Source: Clostridium sp. CS001 (GTDB lineage: Bacteria; Bacillota; Clostridia; Clostridiales; Clostridiaceae). Taken from it: 64,000 nucleotides of DNA. A program made the translations under genes and the position numbers. The notes beneath the pieces were generated by a model that had not been told where the DNA came from, searched no databases, and saw only the letters and a list, made by a program, of their open reading frames with translations. Positions 28,941 through 38,080 of the stretch are shown in pieces; the first letter of the stretch is position 1; each line of letters begins with the position of its first letter. The stretch lies in NCBI RefSeq assembly GCF_020443565.1, contig NZ_JAIZZN010000020.1, positions 1 through 64,000 of the forward strand. Direction: 5' to 3'.

Positions 28941-29063
28941 AACCTTACTAAACAAGCTTTATAAATCGAAAAAATAAATTAAATATGTTGGATTAAAGCC
29001 TACGAAGTTCAATTAATCATGAACCGTCCCCAACTTTTCGCAACCTTACTAAACAAGCTTTAT
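28941..29063. repeat. 22-bp direct repeats flanking a GGGGACGGTT half-repeat
   Basis: AACCTTACTAAACAAGCTTT plus AT occurs at 28941-28962 and again, identically, at 29042-29063, 101 bp apart. Between them at 29019-29031 lies a minus-strand GGGGACGGTTCATG, a member of the dispersed family. The arrangement looks like a local duplication that carried, or was triggered by, the inserted repeat. Confidence 0.9.
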
Positions 29064-29091
29064 GTTTATAAAGACCGATTCCATATTCCAC

Positions 29092-29760
29092 TTAAATAAT
29101 TCCTATAATTCCTAGCATGTTTGTAAAGAAATAAAATAAATAGTTAGCTGGTATTCCAACTATATAAGTAAAAATTGATTGTTGATTGGGTAATATCGGA
29201 AATATTAATGCCATAAATATTAGAAATTGATATCTATAAATTGAATCTGATATACTATAGAAAAACTTGGGAAATAAGTCCCTTACTATGTGAAAACCAT
29301 CAAATCCAGGTATTGGAACCAAGTTAAGAAAAAACAACACGCAGTTTAGTTGTCCGGTAATAAATATTATACTTCCAATAATATCATTTAGAGTACCTTG
29401 CAATGGTGAAAATCTTGTAAATAGTACATATAAAATTGTAAATATGAAACCCATACCTAAGTTTGCCAATGGACCTGCTATAGAAACTTTCAAATCATCT
29501 TTATAGTAATTTTTATAAGCACTTGGGTTTGTCTGAACAGGCTTTGCCCATCCAAATCCCATTATTAGGATAAGTATAAATCCCATAGGATCTATATGTG
29601 CCATTGGGTTTAGTGTTAGCCTTCCTTGAAATCTCGGAGTTTTATCTCCTAACCTATCTGCTGTAATAGCATGTGCATACTCATGAAAAGTGAATGCTAA
29701 TAAAATTGCTGGTATCATCAAAATCTTATATAATATTTGTCCTGTTCCCAAGTTTATCAC
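29092..29760 (-). CDS. Site-2 protease family zinc metallopeptidase (M50)
   Basis: Intramembrane protease of 222 residues with about five or six hydrophobic segments. The zinc motif HEYAH is at 26-30 inside the first long helix, and NLVPIPGFDGFHI supplies the third ligand (Asp) in the later membrane block. This is the short YwhC/YdiL-like M50 group, without a PDZ domain, so it is not SpoIVFB or RseP. Substrate unknown. No anti-sigma factor gene is adjacent. Confidence 0.88.
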   Translation of the reverse strand: MINLGTGQILYKILMIPAILLAFTFHEYAHAITADRLGDKTPRFQGRLTLNPMAHIDPMGFILILIMGFGWAKPVQTNPSAYKNYYKDDLKVSIAGPLANLGMGFIFTILYVLFTRFSPLQGTLNDIIGSIIFITGQLNCVLFFLNLVPIPGFDGFHIVRDLFPKFFYSISDSIYRYQFLIFMALIFPILPNQQSIFTYIVGIPANYLFYFFTNMLGIIGII

Positions 29761-29927
29761 TCCTTATATTCCTAATTTATTGGTATCAACTACCACTTAT
29801 TCTTTTTCAAATCTGCAATATATCTATTATAACAAAGTTTCTTCCTATTTCAAATTTATTATTATTAAACCCAACAGATCAAGGCATAAATATTTTCTTG
29901 CTCAAATTATAGATATATAATTAAAAG

Positions 29928-29967
29928 TACCGTGTAGACAGTATTTTACTATACTGTCTACACGGTA
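29928..29967 (-). terminator. Terminator of the nucleotidase gene
   Basis: TACCGTGTAGACAGTAT (29928-29944) and its perfect complement (29951-29967) form a 17-bp stem with a 6-nt loop. Leftward the tail is TTTTAATTATAT. It begins 21 bp beyond the stop codon. Confidence 0.8.
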
Positions 29968-29987
29968 TCTCATTGTGAAATTCTTTT

Positions 29988-32900
29988 TTAAGCGGCAGTT
30001 GCTACTTTTGAAGTAGTAACTTTTGTGTACTCCTTGTAAATGTAACCTACCTTGCCATTGTAATTAATTTTATACCAAGAACCAACCTCTCCAACAACTT
30101 TAACTACTGTGCCTTGGCTAAATACTCCAAGTTTCTTTGAAGATGCTGAAGCTGTTTCTCTGATGTTTAATCCACTTTTAGCAGTAATCATAACATACTG
30201 TTCCTTAATAGGTAACGCTGGTACTTTTACTACCGGTGGTGTTACCACTGGTGGTGTTACTACTGGTGCTCCTATTACTGGCGCAGCACCTGAAACAAGA
30301 TTATTCTTGTTTACAACCGATATACTCTTAACCACTTTTAATTCTTTTACTAATGCTTCTCTTATTGGAACCATAGTATCTACTACCTTTGTTGCACCTT
30401 TGAAGTCAAACTTATCTCCGCCTGTAGCCATAAAATCGTTAGTTACTACAGAATAAGTTTTACCCATTTCAACTGGTGTTCCATCTTCTAAAATCATAGC
30501 TGTAATTTTGTTACCAAATTCAGCTTTTGAATCATAGTATACTTTAACTCCACCGATTTGAACCCAACCAATTTCTTTATTATCTATTCCATTTTCAATT
30601 ACTCTCTTTAAATCAGAACCTTTAAGTTCCATTGTAACTAATGTATTATCAAATGGCATAACTTCATACATGTTACCCATTGTAATATTCCCAGCAGCTA
30701 CTGGAACTCTTAATCCACCGCCATTAGTTATACCAATTTGTGTACCTGCCACTTTTCTCATAACATCAGTTGTCCATTGTCCAAGAAGTGAAGTGCCTGG
30801 AACGTTTCTATCATGAGGTAGTTCCTTATCTGTTGTTCCTAAAACTTCTCCAAGTACAGGTTTTAAATCTTTAGAATATTTATCAGCAATTGCTTTTACA
30901 GCAGCATCTTCTACTAAAGTAGTTGGTCTATTATATAATTTATCCAATGATGCTACTATACCTGCTAACTTTCCATTTTCATCAACCTTAATAGTTAATC
31001 TACCCAAATCTCTTCCTGAGTAATATGCCTCAACTATTGGAGTATTGTTAACTGTTCCACATACTTCCATATGTGTGTGAGCTGCAATAACTGCATCTAT
31101 GTTTGCAACGCCACAAAGGTCAGTAGCCTCTCCAGTAATTTTACCCTCTTTATCTTGTGAAGCTCCTAAATGAGTTAATGCAATAACTACATCTGCTCCA
31201 TTATCTTTTGCAACTTTAGCCCATTCTTTTGCTGAAGCTACTGGATCCTTAAATTCTAAGTTTTTAACATTCTCTGGACTAGTTTTGTAAGCTGTTTCTG
31301 GTGTTGCAAGTCCAACAAGCCCTATTTTAAATCCACCTTTTTCAACTATCATATATGGCTCAGCCCATGTTACTGGCTTGCCAGTAGTTTTATCATAGAT
31401 ATTTGAAGCCAGGAATTTATATCCTCCATCTTGTGCCCATTTAGCTATCTTATCAGTACCCCAATCAAATTCATGATTTCCTACTGCTGATGCTACTACA
31501 CCAACTGCTTTCATCATTTCGTTTACAGGTGCTCCATAAGTTAAGTTAGACATTGCACTTCCTTGGAATAAATCCCCTGCTGCCACAACTATAGTATTAG
31601 GATTTTGTGCTTTAACTTTGTTTATTTCTCCTGCAAATTTAGCTATACCAGAGTTCTTATCTGTTGCTGATGATTGCAATACTGCGCCATGGAAGTCATT
31701 AAATGTAAGAATGTTAATTCCATTAGCAGCTAATACATCATCATAAGTAACCGATTTCACATTTGGCGTTCTTCCATCTGCTGACCTTGGTAATTGTAAT
31801 TTACCACTATTGATTAACTTTACTGCAAATGCTGCTTTAGTAGCATCCACTTCATTGCCGATTATTTTCCAGTTGTTATCTAGCTCTGGAGTTATAACTC
31901 CACCCTTTTCATCAACAATATAATCTCTTATTAAATCTCTTATTCTTCCAGCATCACCCATTGTTTTCGCTGAGTCATATACTACTTCTACACCTTCACC
32001 CTTAAATAAACCTGATGTTTCATTAAGTAGTGTTGTACTAGCTCTGTAATTATTAACTGCTAAAGTTAATACATCTGTATCTTTTATTGTTGTTCCGTTA
32101 GTTCTAGTTAAATTAACTATTCTTTTTCCTGGTTCTTTTGATATGTCTACATCATATTTAACTCCTGAAAGCATATCATAGTTGTAATCTCTTATTTTTT
32201 CATTAAAGGAAACTGTTAAATCTCCTGGTTTAAAAGTATTGTAATAGCTAGCTGACCACTCCATATATCTCTTTAATTGCTCACCATTTACTTTTAGTGT
32301 CATTAAAGTATTATCAAATTTGTATATATCAGCTGTACCAGCTTTAATTATTTTACCTTCTTTGATATTTGCATCACTTTTAAATGCAGCTGCTGAGGAT
32401 ATTTCAGCTTTACCATAGAACATTTGAACTTTGTTAATTAGATCTATCATTGCAGTATCTTGAACTTGTGCTGTTGGAATTCCCTTAATTGCGCTTGCTG
32501 GAACTAAATCTCCGCCTTTAAGTTCTCCAATAACAATTTTAGCATCTGCAATAGCTCTATCACTATATGGTTGTAATTTAGCTGAAAGCTCTGCATCTGC
32601 AACCGCTGTCTTACCACCTACAGGTGTTACAAGAACTACAGCTGATTTAGCTTCTGTAACAGAATACTTACCATCAGCATTTTTAGTTACTTTAATATCA
32701 ATTTTTGATAATTGAGATCCACCATTTTTAGGTTCAGTAATAATAACATTTCCTTCTTTAACCTGAGCAATAGATGAATGTGCATGTCCAGCTACAATAG
32801 CAGTTAGTTCTGGGCAAGCTTTAGCTAATTCTCTAGCACTGTCGCCATTTCCATACTCTTCATTTTCGCCTGCATGAAGTGCCACTACCATTACATCAAC

Positions 32901-33539
32901 TTTGCCTTTAAGCTCAGCTACTACTTTTTTAGTTTCTTCGACTGGATTTGTTACTGTATAGCCTACTAAGTTAGGCCCGTCCCATTTTGTTATATGTGGA
33001 GTTACCATACCGATAATAGCAATCTTTACTCCATCTTTTTCTATAATCGTATATGATTTTCCTAATGATTTGCCATCTTTATCAAAAACATTACCATTAA
33101 GAGCTGTTCCTTTGAATTTTGATGCAATCTTTTGTAATGTTGGAATTCCATAGTTAAATTCATGGTTTCCGAAAGACCAAGCATCATATTTCATTTCATT
33201 CATGGCAAGTACCATTGGATGAATTTCATCATTATTAAATAGTGATGATGAATTATCTTGAATAGTATCACCATTATCTACCAAAATGGTATTTGGATTT
33301 GCTACTCTTAAATCTTTAATAATTGTTTGTAATTGAGCCATACTTCCTGTTAGGTCTGGTGCATTAACAGCGTAGTCATAAGGTACAAATCTACCATGCA
33401 AATCACTAGTTGCAAGTATTTGTAGATTTACTTCATTGCCTGTTGCTGCATGAACATTAACTGGTTGAACAAAAGTTAAAACCATCATTAATGTTAATAA
33501 CCATGCTGTAAGTTTTTTCCCCTTAAAATTAATAAACAA
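29988..33539 (-). CDS. Secreted double-module 2',3'-cyclic-nucleotide phosphodiesterase / 5'-nucleotidase with SH3b domain
   Basis: About 1183 residues. A signal peptide (TAWLLTLMMVLTFVQPVNVHA) is followed by two full nucleotidase units. Unit 1 opens with ILATSDLHGRF and contains GNHEFNYG and VAGHAH; unit 2 opens with ILTFNDFHGA near residue 610 and contains GNHEFDWG and IAAHTHM. Each has a metallophosphatase and a 5'-nucleotidase C-terminal domain (NNYRASTT; GGLRVPV...MPFDNTLVTMEL). A proline/valine linker leads to a C-terminal bacterial SH3 domain for wall attachment. The frame opens at 33557, but GGAGGGG lies inside it, 5 bp before TTG 33539, so TTG is chosen. It likely scavenges phosphate and nucleosides from extracellular nucleotides. 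Confidence 0.93.
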   Translation of the reverse strand: MFINFKGKKLTAWLLTLMMVLTFVQPVNVHAATGNEVNLQILATSDLHGRFVPYDYAVNAPDLTGSMAQLQTIIKDLRVANPNTILVDNGDTIQDNSSSLFNNDEIHPMVLAMNEMKYDAWSFGNHEFNYGIPTLQKIASKFKGTALNGNVFDKDGKSLGKSYTIIEKDGVKIAIIGMVTPHITKWDGPNLVGYTVTNPVEETKKVVAELKGKVDVMVVALHAGENEEYGNGDSARELAKACPELTAIVAGHAHSSIAQVKEGNVIITEPKNGGSQLSKIDIKVTKNADGKYSVTEAKSAVVLVTPVGGKTAVADAELSAKLQPYSDRAIADAKIVIGELKGGDLVPASAIKGIPTAQVQDTAMIDLINKVQMFYGKAEISSAAAFKSDANIKEGKIIKAGTADIYKFDNTLMTLKVNGEQLKRYMEWSASYYNTFKPGDLTVSFNEKIRDYNYDMLSGVKYDVDISKEPGKRIVNLTRTNGTTIKDTDVLTLAVNNYRASTTLLNETSGLFKGEGVEVVYDSAKTMGDAGRIRDLIRDYIVDEKGGVITPELDNNWKIIGNEVDATKAAFAVKLINSGKLQLPRSADGRTPNVKSVTYDDVLAANGINILTFNDFHGAVLQSSATDKNSGIAKFAGEINKVKAQNPNTIVVAAGDLFQGSAMSNLTYGAPVNEMMKAVGVVASAVGNHEFDWGTDKIAKWAQDGGYKFLASNIYDKTTGKPVTWAEPYMIVEKGGFKIGLVGLATPETAYKTSPENVKNLEFKDPVASAKEWAKVAKDNGADVVIALTHLGASQDKEGKITGEATDLCGVANIDAVIAAHTHMEVCGTVNNTPIVEAYYSGRDLGRLTIKVDENGKLAGIVASLDKLYNRPTTLVEDAAVKAIADKYSKDLKPVLGEVLGTTDKELPHDRNVPGTSLLGQWTTDVMRKVAGTQIGITNGGGLRVPVAAGNITMGNMYEVMPFDNTLVTMELKGSDLKRVIENGIDNKEIGWVQIGGVKVYYDSKAEFGNKITAMILEDGTPVEMGKTYSVVTNDFMATGGDKFDFKGATKVVDTMVPIREALVKELKVVKSISVVNKNNLVSGAAPVIGAPVVTPPVVTPPVVKVPALPIKEQYVMITAKSGLNIRETASASSKKLGVFSQGTVVKVVGEVGSWYKINYNGKVGYIYKEYTKVTTSKVATAA

Positions 33540-33639
33540 ATAAACCCCTCCATTCAATAAATATGAGACCTACCCTACATTTTCATATATAACTACATTA
33601 TTCATCTACATGAAAATTTTAGGTTAAGTCAGTATCAAT

Positions 33640-33668
33640 ATTATAATACTTAAAAAACATTTTGTAAA
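33640..33668 (-). promoter_or_regulatory. Promoter of the nucleotidase gene
   Basis: Minus strand TTTACA (33663-33668), 17-bp spacer, TATAAT (33640-33645). Predicted leader about 95 nt. No Pho-box pattern was identified with confidence. Confidence 0.65.
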
Positions 33669-33763
33669 CAACAAAAAAAACTATGCAATGGCATAGTTTG
33701 AAGTTATTGGATATATATAAACCTATCTAAATACTGACTTGTTATTTTCTTAATATGCATTTA

Positions 33764-34792
33764 CTACTTAAAAGAAACAAAGGACACTTTATTATTTACT
33801 AACGATACTATTCCCTTTGTATATATTTGCAGTAGTTTACCTTGGTAGCTAGTTTGAGTTCCAGAATTAACATCTTTTATTATGCCTCTTAGTAAATCAT
33901 TTTGATATACTTTTCCTAAAGATGATACAAATAAATCTTTCTTTTCAGAAGGCACTTGCAAGTTAATTTCTTTCCACTCACTAGTTTTTTGTGAAGTTTT
34001 ACCGTAATAGATCTTGCTTATGAGCTTATCTTTCAATTCACCAACGTACACATTATCATTATCATCTGTACCAATTAATGTAAGTCTCTCCACCCCTTCT
34101 ATACTTAAAGCTTGATCATTCCCTGTGACATATATTGAATTATAAACTTGACCCTCATAAACTAATTCATCTTCATGACGCACTAGCGCAATATTACTAA
34201 CAAAGTTAGGCACAGTATCAACTTTATTTATATCTCCCATTCTGTCAATTCTGTATATCCCACCTTTATCACCTCTGTTTGCAACCTTTACATAAATAAC
34301 TCCTGTTAAAATGGATAATTGAATATCTTGTACCTCGGATTTTGAATCACCCCAGCTTAAATCTGTAATCTTTGCTTTTTCACCTTTTGATACATCGTAG
34401 GAATGTAATGTCAGCTTACTAGATTCATCATTGTCTTTTTTTTCAACTAAAAGCAGTCTATTCCTATCTGGAAGCCATTCATAAAAAGAAATTTTTGTTC
34501 CTTCATCTACATCGATACTTTTAACACTTCCATCCTTACAATTAATAATTTTTAATGTTTCACTTTCATAGTAAGATAAATACTTAGCATCATATGACAC
34601 TAATATCTTTTCTGCTCCTACTGGAAGCTGAATATCAACTTTTTTTATTTGCTCAACCTTCTCTTCTTCAACTTTTTTAGTAACTACCTTTGAATCATTT
34701 GCTAAAAAATAGTGATCTATGTAAAAGAGACCTAAACATTGCAATGATAAAGATACTGCTATCCATATACTTATTCTTTTCATCCATTTCAT
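33764..34792 (-). CDS. Membrane-anchored protein of unknown function, probable beta-propeller
   Basis: 342 residues. Residues 6-27 form a single N-terminal membrane anchor, followed by a lysine/glutamate-rich stalk and an exported body. The body alternates short beta-like segments such as ILVSYDAKYLSYYESETLKII and NRLLLVEKKDNDESSKLTLHSYDV, the style of TolB or dipeptidyl-peptidase propellers; no catalytic motif is seen. It starts 49 bp behind the phosphodiester glycosidase-like gene and is likely co-transcribed with it, suggesting a shared envelope job. Confidence 0.6.
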   Translation of the reverse strand: MKWMKRISIWIAVSLSLQCLGLFYIDHYFLANDSKVVTKKVEEEKVEQIKKVDIQLPVGAEKILVSYDAKYLSYYESETLKIINCKDGSVKSIDVDEGTKISFYEWLPDRNRLLLVEKKDNDESSKLTLHSYDVSKGEKAKITDLSWGDSKSEVQDIQLSILTGVIYVKVANRGDKGGIYRIDRMGDINKVDTVPNFVSNIALVRHEDELVYEGQVYNSIYVTGNDQALSIEGVERLTLIGTDDNDNVYVGELKDKLISKIYYGKTSQKTSEWKEINLQVPSEKKDLFVSSLGKVYQNDLLRGIIKDVNSGTQTSYQGKLLQIYTKGIVSLVNNKVSFVSFK

Positions 34793-34841
34793 AAAGCTTT
34801 CTCCTTTAACTTTAAATATCTTATAGTAAGATTTTAATTTG

Positions 34842-35846
34842 TTATCTACTTTCTACGTATATGATTGAAGGCACAGTTCTCTCACCCAAGCTATCACAAG
34901 GATTGTTTATAACCTCATCATTATAAAATAATGTAGAAGAAGAACCTCCATCTAAATTAGTAGCATTAACAGCTCCATAATCATATAGTAAGTCTTGTAC
35001 CTCTCTTAAACTAGCTCCTATACTATTTATCTGCCTACCGTCAATAACTAATAATATTATTGCCCCATCCTTCCTTTGTGCAATGGCTGTCCTAGGTGCT
35101 ATTCCCCATTCTCCATTTCCATTTTTTATAGTTTTCTTTCCATTAACTATAAGTGCCGGTCCAAAAGATACTGCTTCAGTTACATCAAGTTTTCTCATTT
35201 CTTTAACTGTATGCATACCAACTAATAGATTGCCTGATTTAGTTAATGCTACAACTTGTGTTTCCTGATTTTCACTTTTTATATCATTATGAATCTCTTT
35301 TCCATTAGACATTATAATTCCCGCTGGTTTTGCACCGGTACCTACATAAGCCTCATCCGTAAATCCTCCACCATTAACCGCTGCAATGGCATTATTATAT
35401 TTTGCAATTTCACTTGTCAATTGTCCTTCTGTGCCTAACTTACTGCTATACCCTACTTTTACCCTGGTTGGGTCTTTAATTACTAGAATATAACCTTTGT
35501 ACTTTTTCCCAGTTACATCATATCTTTCTATGCTATTATCATTTTTATTTTCTATCTTTACACCTGAATCCTTGTTATTTGAGTCCTCCTGAACTATAAC
35601 CTCTCCCTTTTGTTCATTCATAATTTCTTGTATTTTCTCATCTGATAAAAATGATGTTGCTAACCATTGTAATGTAAGAGTAGTCATGGCAGAGCCAACT
35701 ACTGTAGTCTTAACATTTTTAAAAGGACCATAATAGACCATAAATGGCCCTGTAATTGACGTAAAAACCAATTCAAATATTATAAATAATAACACAATAG
35801 TGCTTGTACTTCTTTTTACAATTTTACCTTTTTTTGTTTTTCTCAT
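34842..35846 (-). CDS. Membrane-anchored phosphodiester glycosidase-family protein (NAGPA/DUF2233)
   Basis: About 334 residues. A basic N-terminus and one membrane segment (about 16-38) precede the NAGPA domain. Domain marks are INGGGF-like NGGGFTDEAYVGTGAKPAGI, GIAPRTAIAQRKDGAIILLVIDGR and NATNLDGGSSSTLFYND. Bacterial members are linked to exopolysaccharide or wall glycan phosphodiester cleavage; the substrate here is unknown. The frame opens at an ATG nine bases upstream, but AAAGG directly abuts it, whereas it is well spaced from the 35846 ATG. Followed by the unknown propeller-like gene. Confidence 0.85.
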   Translation of the reverse strand: MRKTKKGKIVKRSTSTIVLLFIIFELVFTSITGPFMVYYGPFKNVKTTVVGSAMTTLTLQWLATSFLSDEKIQEIMNEQKGEVIVQEDSNNKDSGVKIENKNDNSIERYDVTGKKYKGYILVIKDPTRVKVGYSSKLGTEGQLTSEIAKYNNAIAAVNGGGFTDEAYVGTGAKPAGIIMSNGKEIHNDIKSENQETQVVALTKSGNLLVGMHTVKEMRKLDVTEAVSFGPALIVNGKKTIKNGNGEWGIAPRTAIAQRKDGAIILLVIDGRQINSIGASLREVQDLLYDYGAVNATNLDGGSSSTLFYNDEVINNPCDSLGERTVPSIIYVESR

Positions 35847-35961
35847 GTTTCCCATCCTTTTTTTTATTAGATACTATCATATTGTACAATAAAATCTAAC
35901 ATTTTAAAATAGAATTTAAATGTAATTTTTGTGAACATAATTATTAATGTTATAATTTCAT

Positions 35962-35999
35962 GAAAAAGAGAACATAAATTCTTATGCTCTCTTTTTCAC
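35962..35999 (-). terminator. Terminator of the PIN-PhoH gene
   Basis: Arms TGAAAAAGAGAACATAA (35962-35978) and TTATGCTCTCTTTTTCA (35983-35999) pair with one mismatch. Leftward the 3' arm carries CTCTTTTTCATG as the U-rich end. It lies 12 bp past the stop codon. Confidence 0.7.
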
Positions 36000-36010
36000 A
36001 CTCAACGTAT

Positions 36011-37387
36011 CTATAGCTTTTTTGATCCTTCATATGCTAATGGCGACCTCTCACATTCATCATATTTTAAAGTTACTTGATAGCACAAATGGCTGCCCTT
36101 CATTTTCTCAGAGGCATAACATAATCCATTTGATCTTGAATCAAGAAACGGATGATCTATTTGCTCTGGGTCCCCTATGAGAATAAGCTTAGTTCCCTCG
36201 CCAACCCTCGTTATTATGGTTTTAACCTGCTTTGGTGATAAATTTTGAGCCTCATCTATAATTACCCAATTCTTAACAATAGATCTCCCTCTTAGATACG
36301 CCACAGCTTCAGTAGTTATTATTCTCCTATCAAATAGATCTTTTATCTTATCTAACAGTTCTTTCTCATTTTTGTAACGCTCTTTTTCGTCAGAATCCAC
36401 TAGTATTTCTAAGTTATCAAATATTGGTCGCATAAAGGGTGATATCTTTTCTTGCTCTGTACCAGGCAAGAATCCTATGTCCTCATCCATAGTAACATTT
36501 GGCCTGCAAATTAAAATTCTTCTGTATTTATCACTATTTTCTTTTAATATCTTTTCTAGGCCAACTGCTAATGAAAATAGTGTTTTAGCTGTTCCTGCCG
36601 GCCCTTTAATAATTACTAGTGGCGCTTTTATTGCATCGATACTTAAGGCTTCTAACATAAACCTTTGGCCAACATTTCTTGGTACTACCCCTAAAGGTTT
36701 ACTGTCCTTGCTATACAGTGGCACTACATTTTTGCCATCGTATCTCCCTAGTGCAGTTTGTTTGGGATTTTCCATTGAATGAATTATTAAAAATTGATTT
36801 GTAAATATATTAGGACTTACATACTCTACTAGATCCTCATCATATTTAATCAAATCGCTAGTTTCTAGAACTTTTTTACTATAGAACTCTTGAAGTTTTT
36901 CCGGTCGTACAAATACCTCCATCCTTCCTGTATATTGATTATCATATTCTGGTACAAATCTTTCATGGTAATCTTCTACATTAATATCTACAGAATCTGC
37001 TTTTATTCTTTGAAATATATCTTTTGTTATTAGCCATACATCTTCACCTTGTTCTTTTAATGCTTTGCACACCTGTATTATTCTGTTATCAGCTTTTCCT
37101 TTATTCCAAGATGTAGGCATTTTGGTATCATCATGATTCATTTCTACTCTAAGCTTTCCACCACTTGCTAGTTCTATACCCTCATTTAGTTTTCCTTGTT
37201 TTCTAAGTTTATCAATAAGTCTAGCTGCATATCTAGCATTCGCTCCTAGATCACTTTTATCTTTCTTAAAACCATCCAATTCCTCTAATACTACTTCGGG
37301 TATTATTACGTCATTATCCCCAAAAGACAATATTGCACTGGGTGAATATAGAATAACATTAGTATCTAATACATAGGTTTTTTTCAA
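36011..37387 (-). CDS. PIN-domain / PhoH-like ATPase
   Basis: A fusion of 458 residues known in Firmicutes (YlaK-like). Residues 1 to about 150 are a PIN RNase domain: VLDTNVILYSP with Asp8, LEELDGF, and WLITKD with the later acidic site. Residues about 230-458 are the PhoH NTPase: Walker A KGPAGTAKT around 261-269 and Walker B VIIDEAQNLSP, then GDPEQID. This pairing suggests an ATP-driven RNA-cleaving enzyme; the cellular target is not known. It stands alone between its terminator and the divergent perR. Confidence 0.9.
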   Translation of the reverse strand: MKKTYVLDTNVILYSPSAILSFGDNDVIIPEVVLEELDGFKKDKSDLGANARYAARLIDKLRKQGKLNEGIELASGGKLRVEMNHDDTKMPTSWNKGKADNRIIQVCKALKEQGEDVWLITKDIFQRIKADSVDINVEDYHERFVPEYDNQYTGRMEVFVRPEKLQEFYSKKVLETSDLIKYDEDLVEYVSPNIFTNQFLIIHSMENPKQTALGRYDGKNVVPLYSKDSKPLGVVPRNVGQRFMLEALSIDAIKAPLVIIKGPAGTAKTLFSLAVGLEKILKENSDKYRRILICRPNVTMDEDIGFLPGTEQEKISPFMRPIFDNLEILVDSDEKERYKNEKELLDKIKDLFDRRIITTEAVAYLRGRSIVKNWVIIDEAQNLSPKQVKTIITRVGEGTKLILIGDPEQIDHPFLDSRSNGLCYASEKMKGSHLCYQVTLKYDECERSPLAYEGSKKL

Positions 37388-37508
37388 AATAATAGCTCCC
37401 CCCTTCTCTATTACTAATATATGTTTGTAATGTCATAAATAAATTAAAAATATAATAAAACTTAAAAAATCTATTTTCATTTAGCTTATATATGAATTTT
37501 TAATTGTT

Positions 37509-37537
37509 TTGACAAATGATAACTTCTATTATATAAT
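37509..37537 (+). promoter_or_regulatory. perR promoter with palindromic operator on the -10 box
   Basis: TTGACA (37509-37514), 17 bp, TATAAT (37532-37537): a perfect sigma-A promoter. TATTATATAATA (37527-37538) is a perfect 12-bp palindrome covering the -10 and resembles the AT-rich PerR box (TTATAATNATTATAA) without matching it exactly. Autoregulation by PerR is plausible. Confidence 0.7.
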
Positions 37538-37566
37538 AAATTTAATCACATTTTAGGATGGTGCAT

Positions 37567-37974
37567 ATGAACAACATTACAACTATTTTCAAGGAAAAAA
37601 AACTCAAACTTACTCCCCAACGTATTGCAGTTTATAAATACTTACAATCAACAAATGAACATCCTTCTGCGGAAGTAATTTATAAGTCACTACAGCCAAC
37701 ATATCCTACTATGAGTTTAGCTACAGTTTATAAAGCACTTAAGACTCTTGTAGAGGTTGAATTGGTAATAGAACTTAATGTTGGAGAAGGTAATTTTAGA
37801 TATGATGGTAATACTTGCCCGCATCCTCACATACAATGTATAAGTTGTGGCATCGTTGATGACATAGAAGGTATAACTCTTTTAAATATAAATGAAGATG
37901 TAAAACCATTTACTAGCTATGAAGTTTTAGCAAGTAAAATATATTTTTATGGTTTATGTGAAAGCTGCAAATAA
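37567..37974 (+). CDS. perR: Fur-family peroxide-responsive repressor
   Basis: 135 residues from the chosen ATG, with an N-terminal winged helix (LTPQRIAVYKYLQS, TMSLATVYKALKTL) and a metal-binding C-terminal half. PerR-type regulatory ligands are present: HPSAEVIYK His, the Asp of RYDGNT (Fur usually has Glu/other here), HPHIQC and IVDD. The two CxxC pairs CISC and CESC form the structural zinc site. The frame opens nine bases upstream, but AGGATGGT spaces well only to 37567. The gene has a perfect promoter with palindrome overlapping the -10. Classification as PerR rather than Fur/Zur rests on these residues. Confidence 0.85.
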   Translation: MNNITTIFKEKKLKLTPQRIAVYKYLQSTNEHPSAEVIYKSLQPTYPTMSLATVYKALKTLVEVELVIELNVGEGNFRYDGNTCPHPHIQCISCGIVDDIEGITLLNINEDVKPFTSYEVLASKIYFYGLCESCK

Positions 37975-37989
37975 TACTTAAATAATAAG

Positions 37990-38019
37990 AAAGTATAAGG
38001 TTAAATTTATACTTTTTTT
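37990..38019 (+). terminator. Terminator of perR
   Basis: AAGTATAA and TTATACTT pair across a short loop and are followed by TTTTTATTT. It lies 15 bp after the perR stop codon. Confidence 0.7.
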
Positions 38020-38035
38020 ATTTATATTAGCACAA

Positions 38036-38069
38036 AAAAAACAACTAACATACTTGCTAGTTGTTTTTT
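38036..38069. terminator. Bidirectional terminator between perR and the solute-binding protein gene
   Basis: AAAAAACAACTA (38036-38047) and TAGTTGTTTTTT (38058-38069) pair perfectly over a 10-nt loop, leaving A and T runs on both sides. It serves the leftward gene ending at 38081 and backs up perR. Confidence 0.8.
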
Positions 38070-38080
38070 AGGTGACGATC

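Noticed and set aside
28941-29063. Ordinary IS element remnant with target duplication
   Set aside because: No transposase fragment or terminal inverted repeats, and 22 bp is long for a target duplication; kept only as a repeat-linked duplication.
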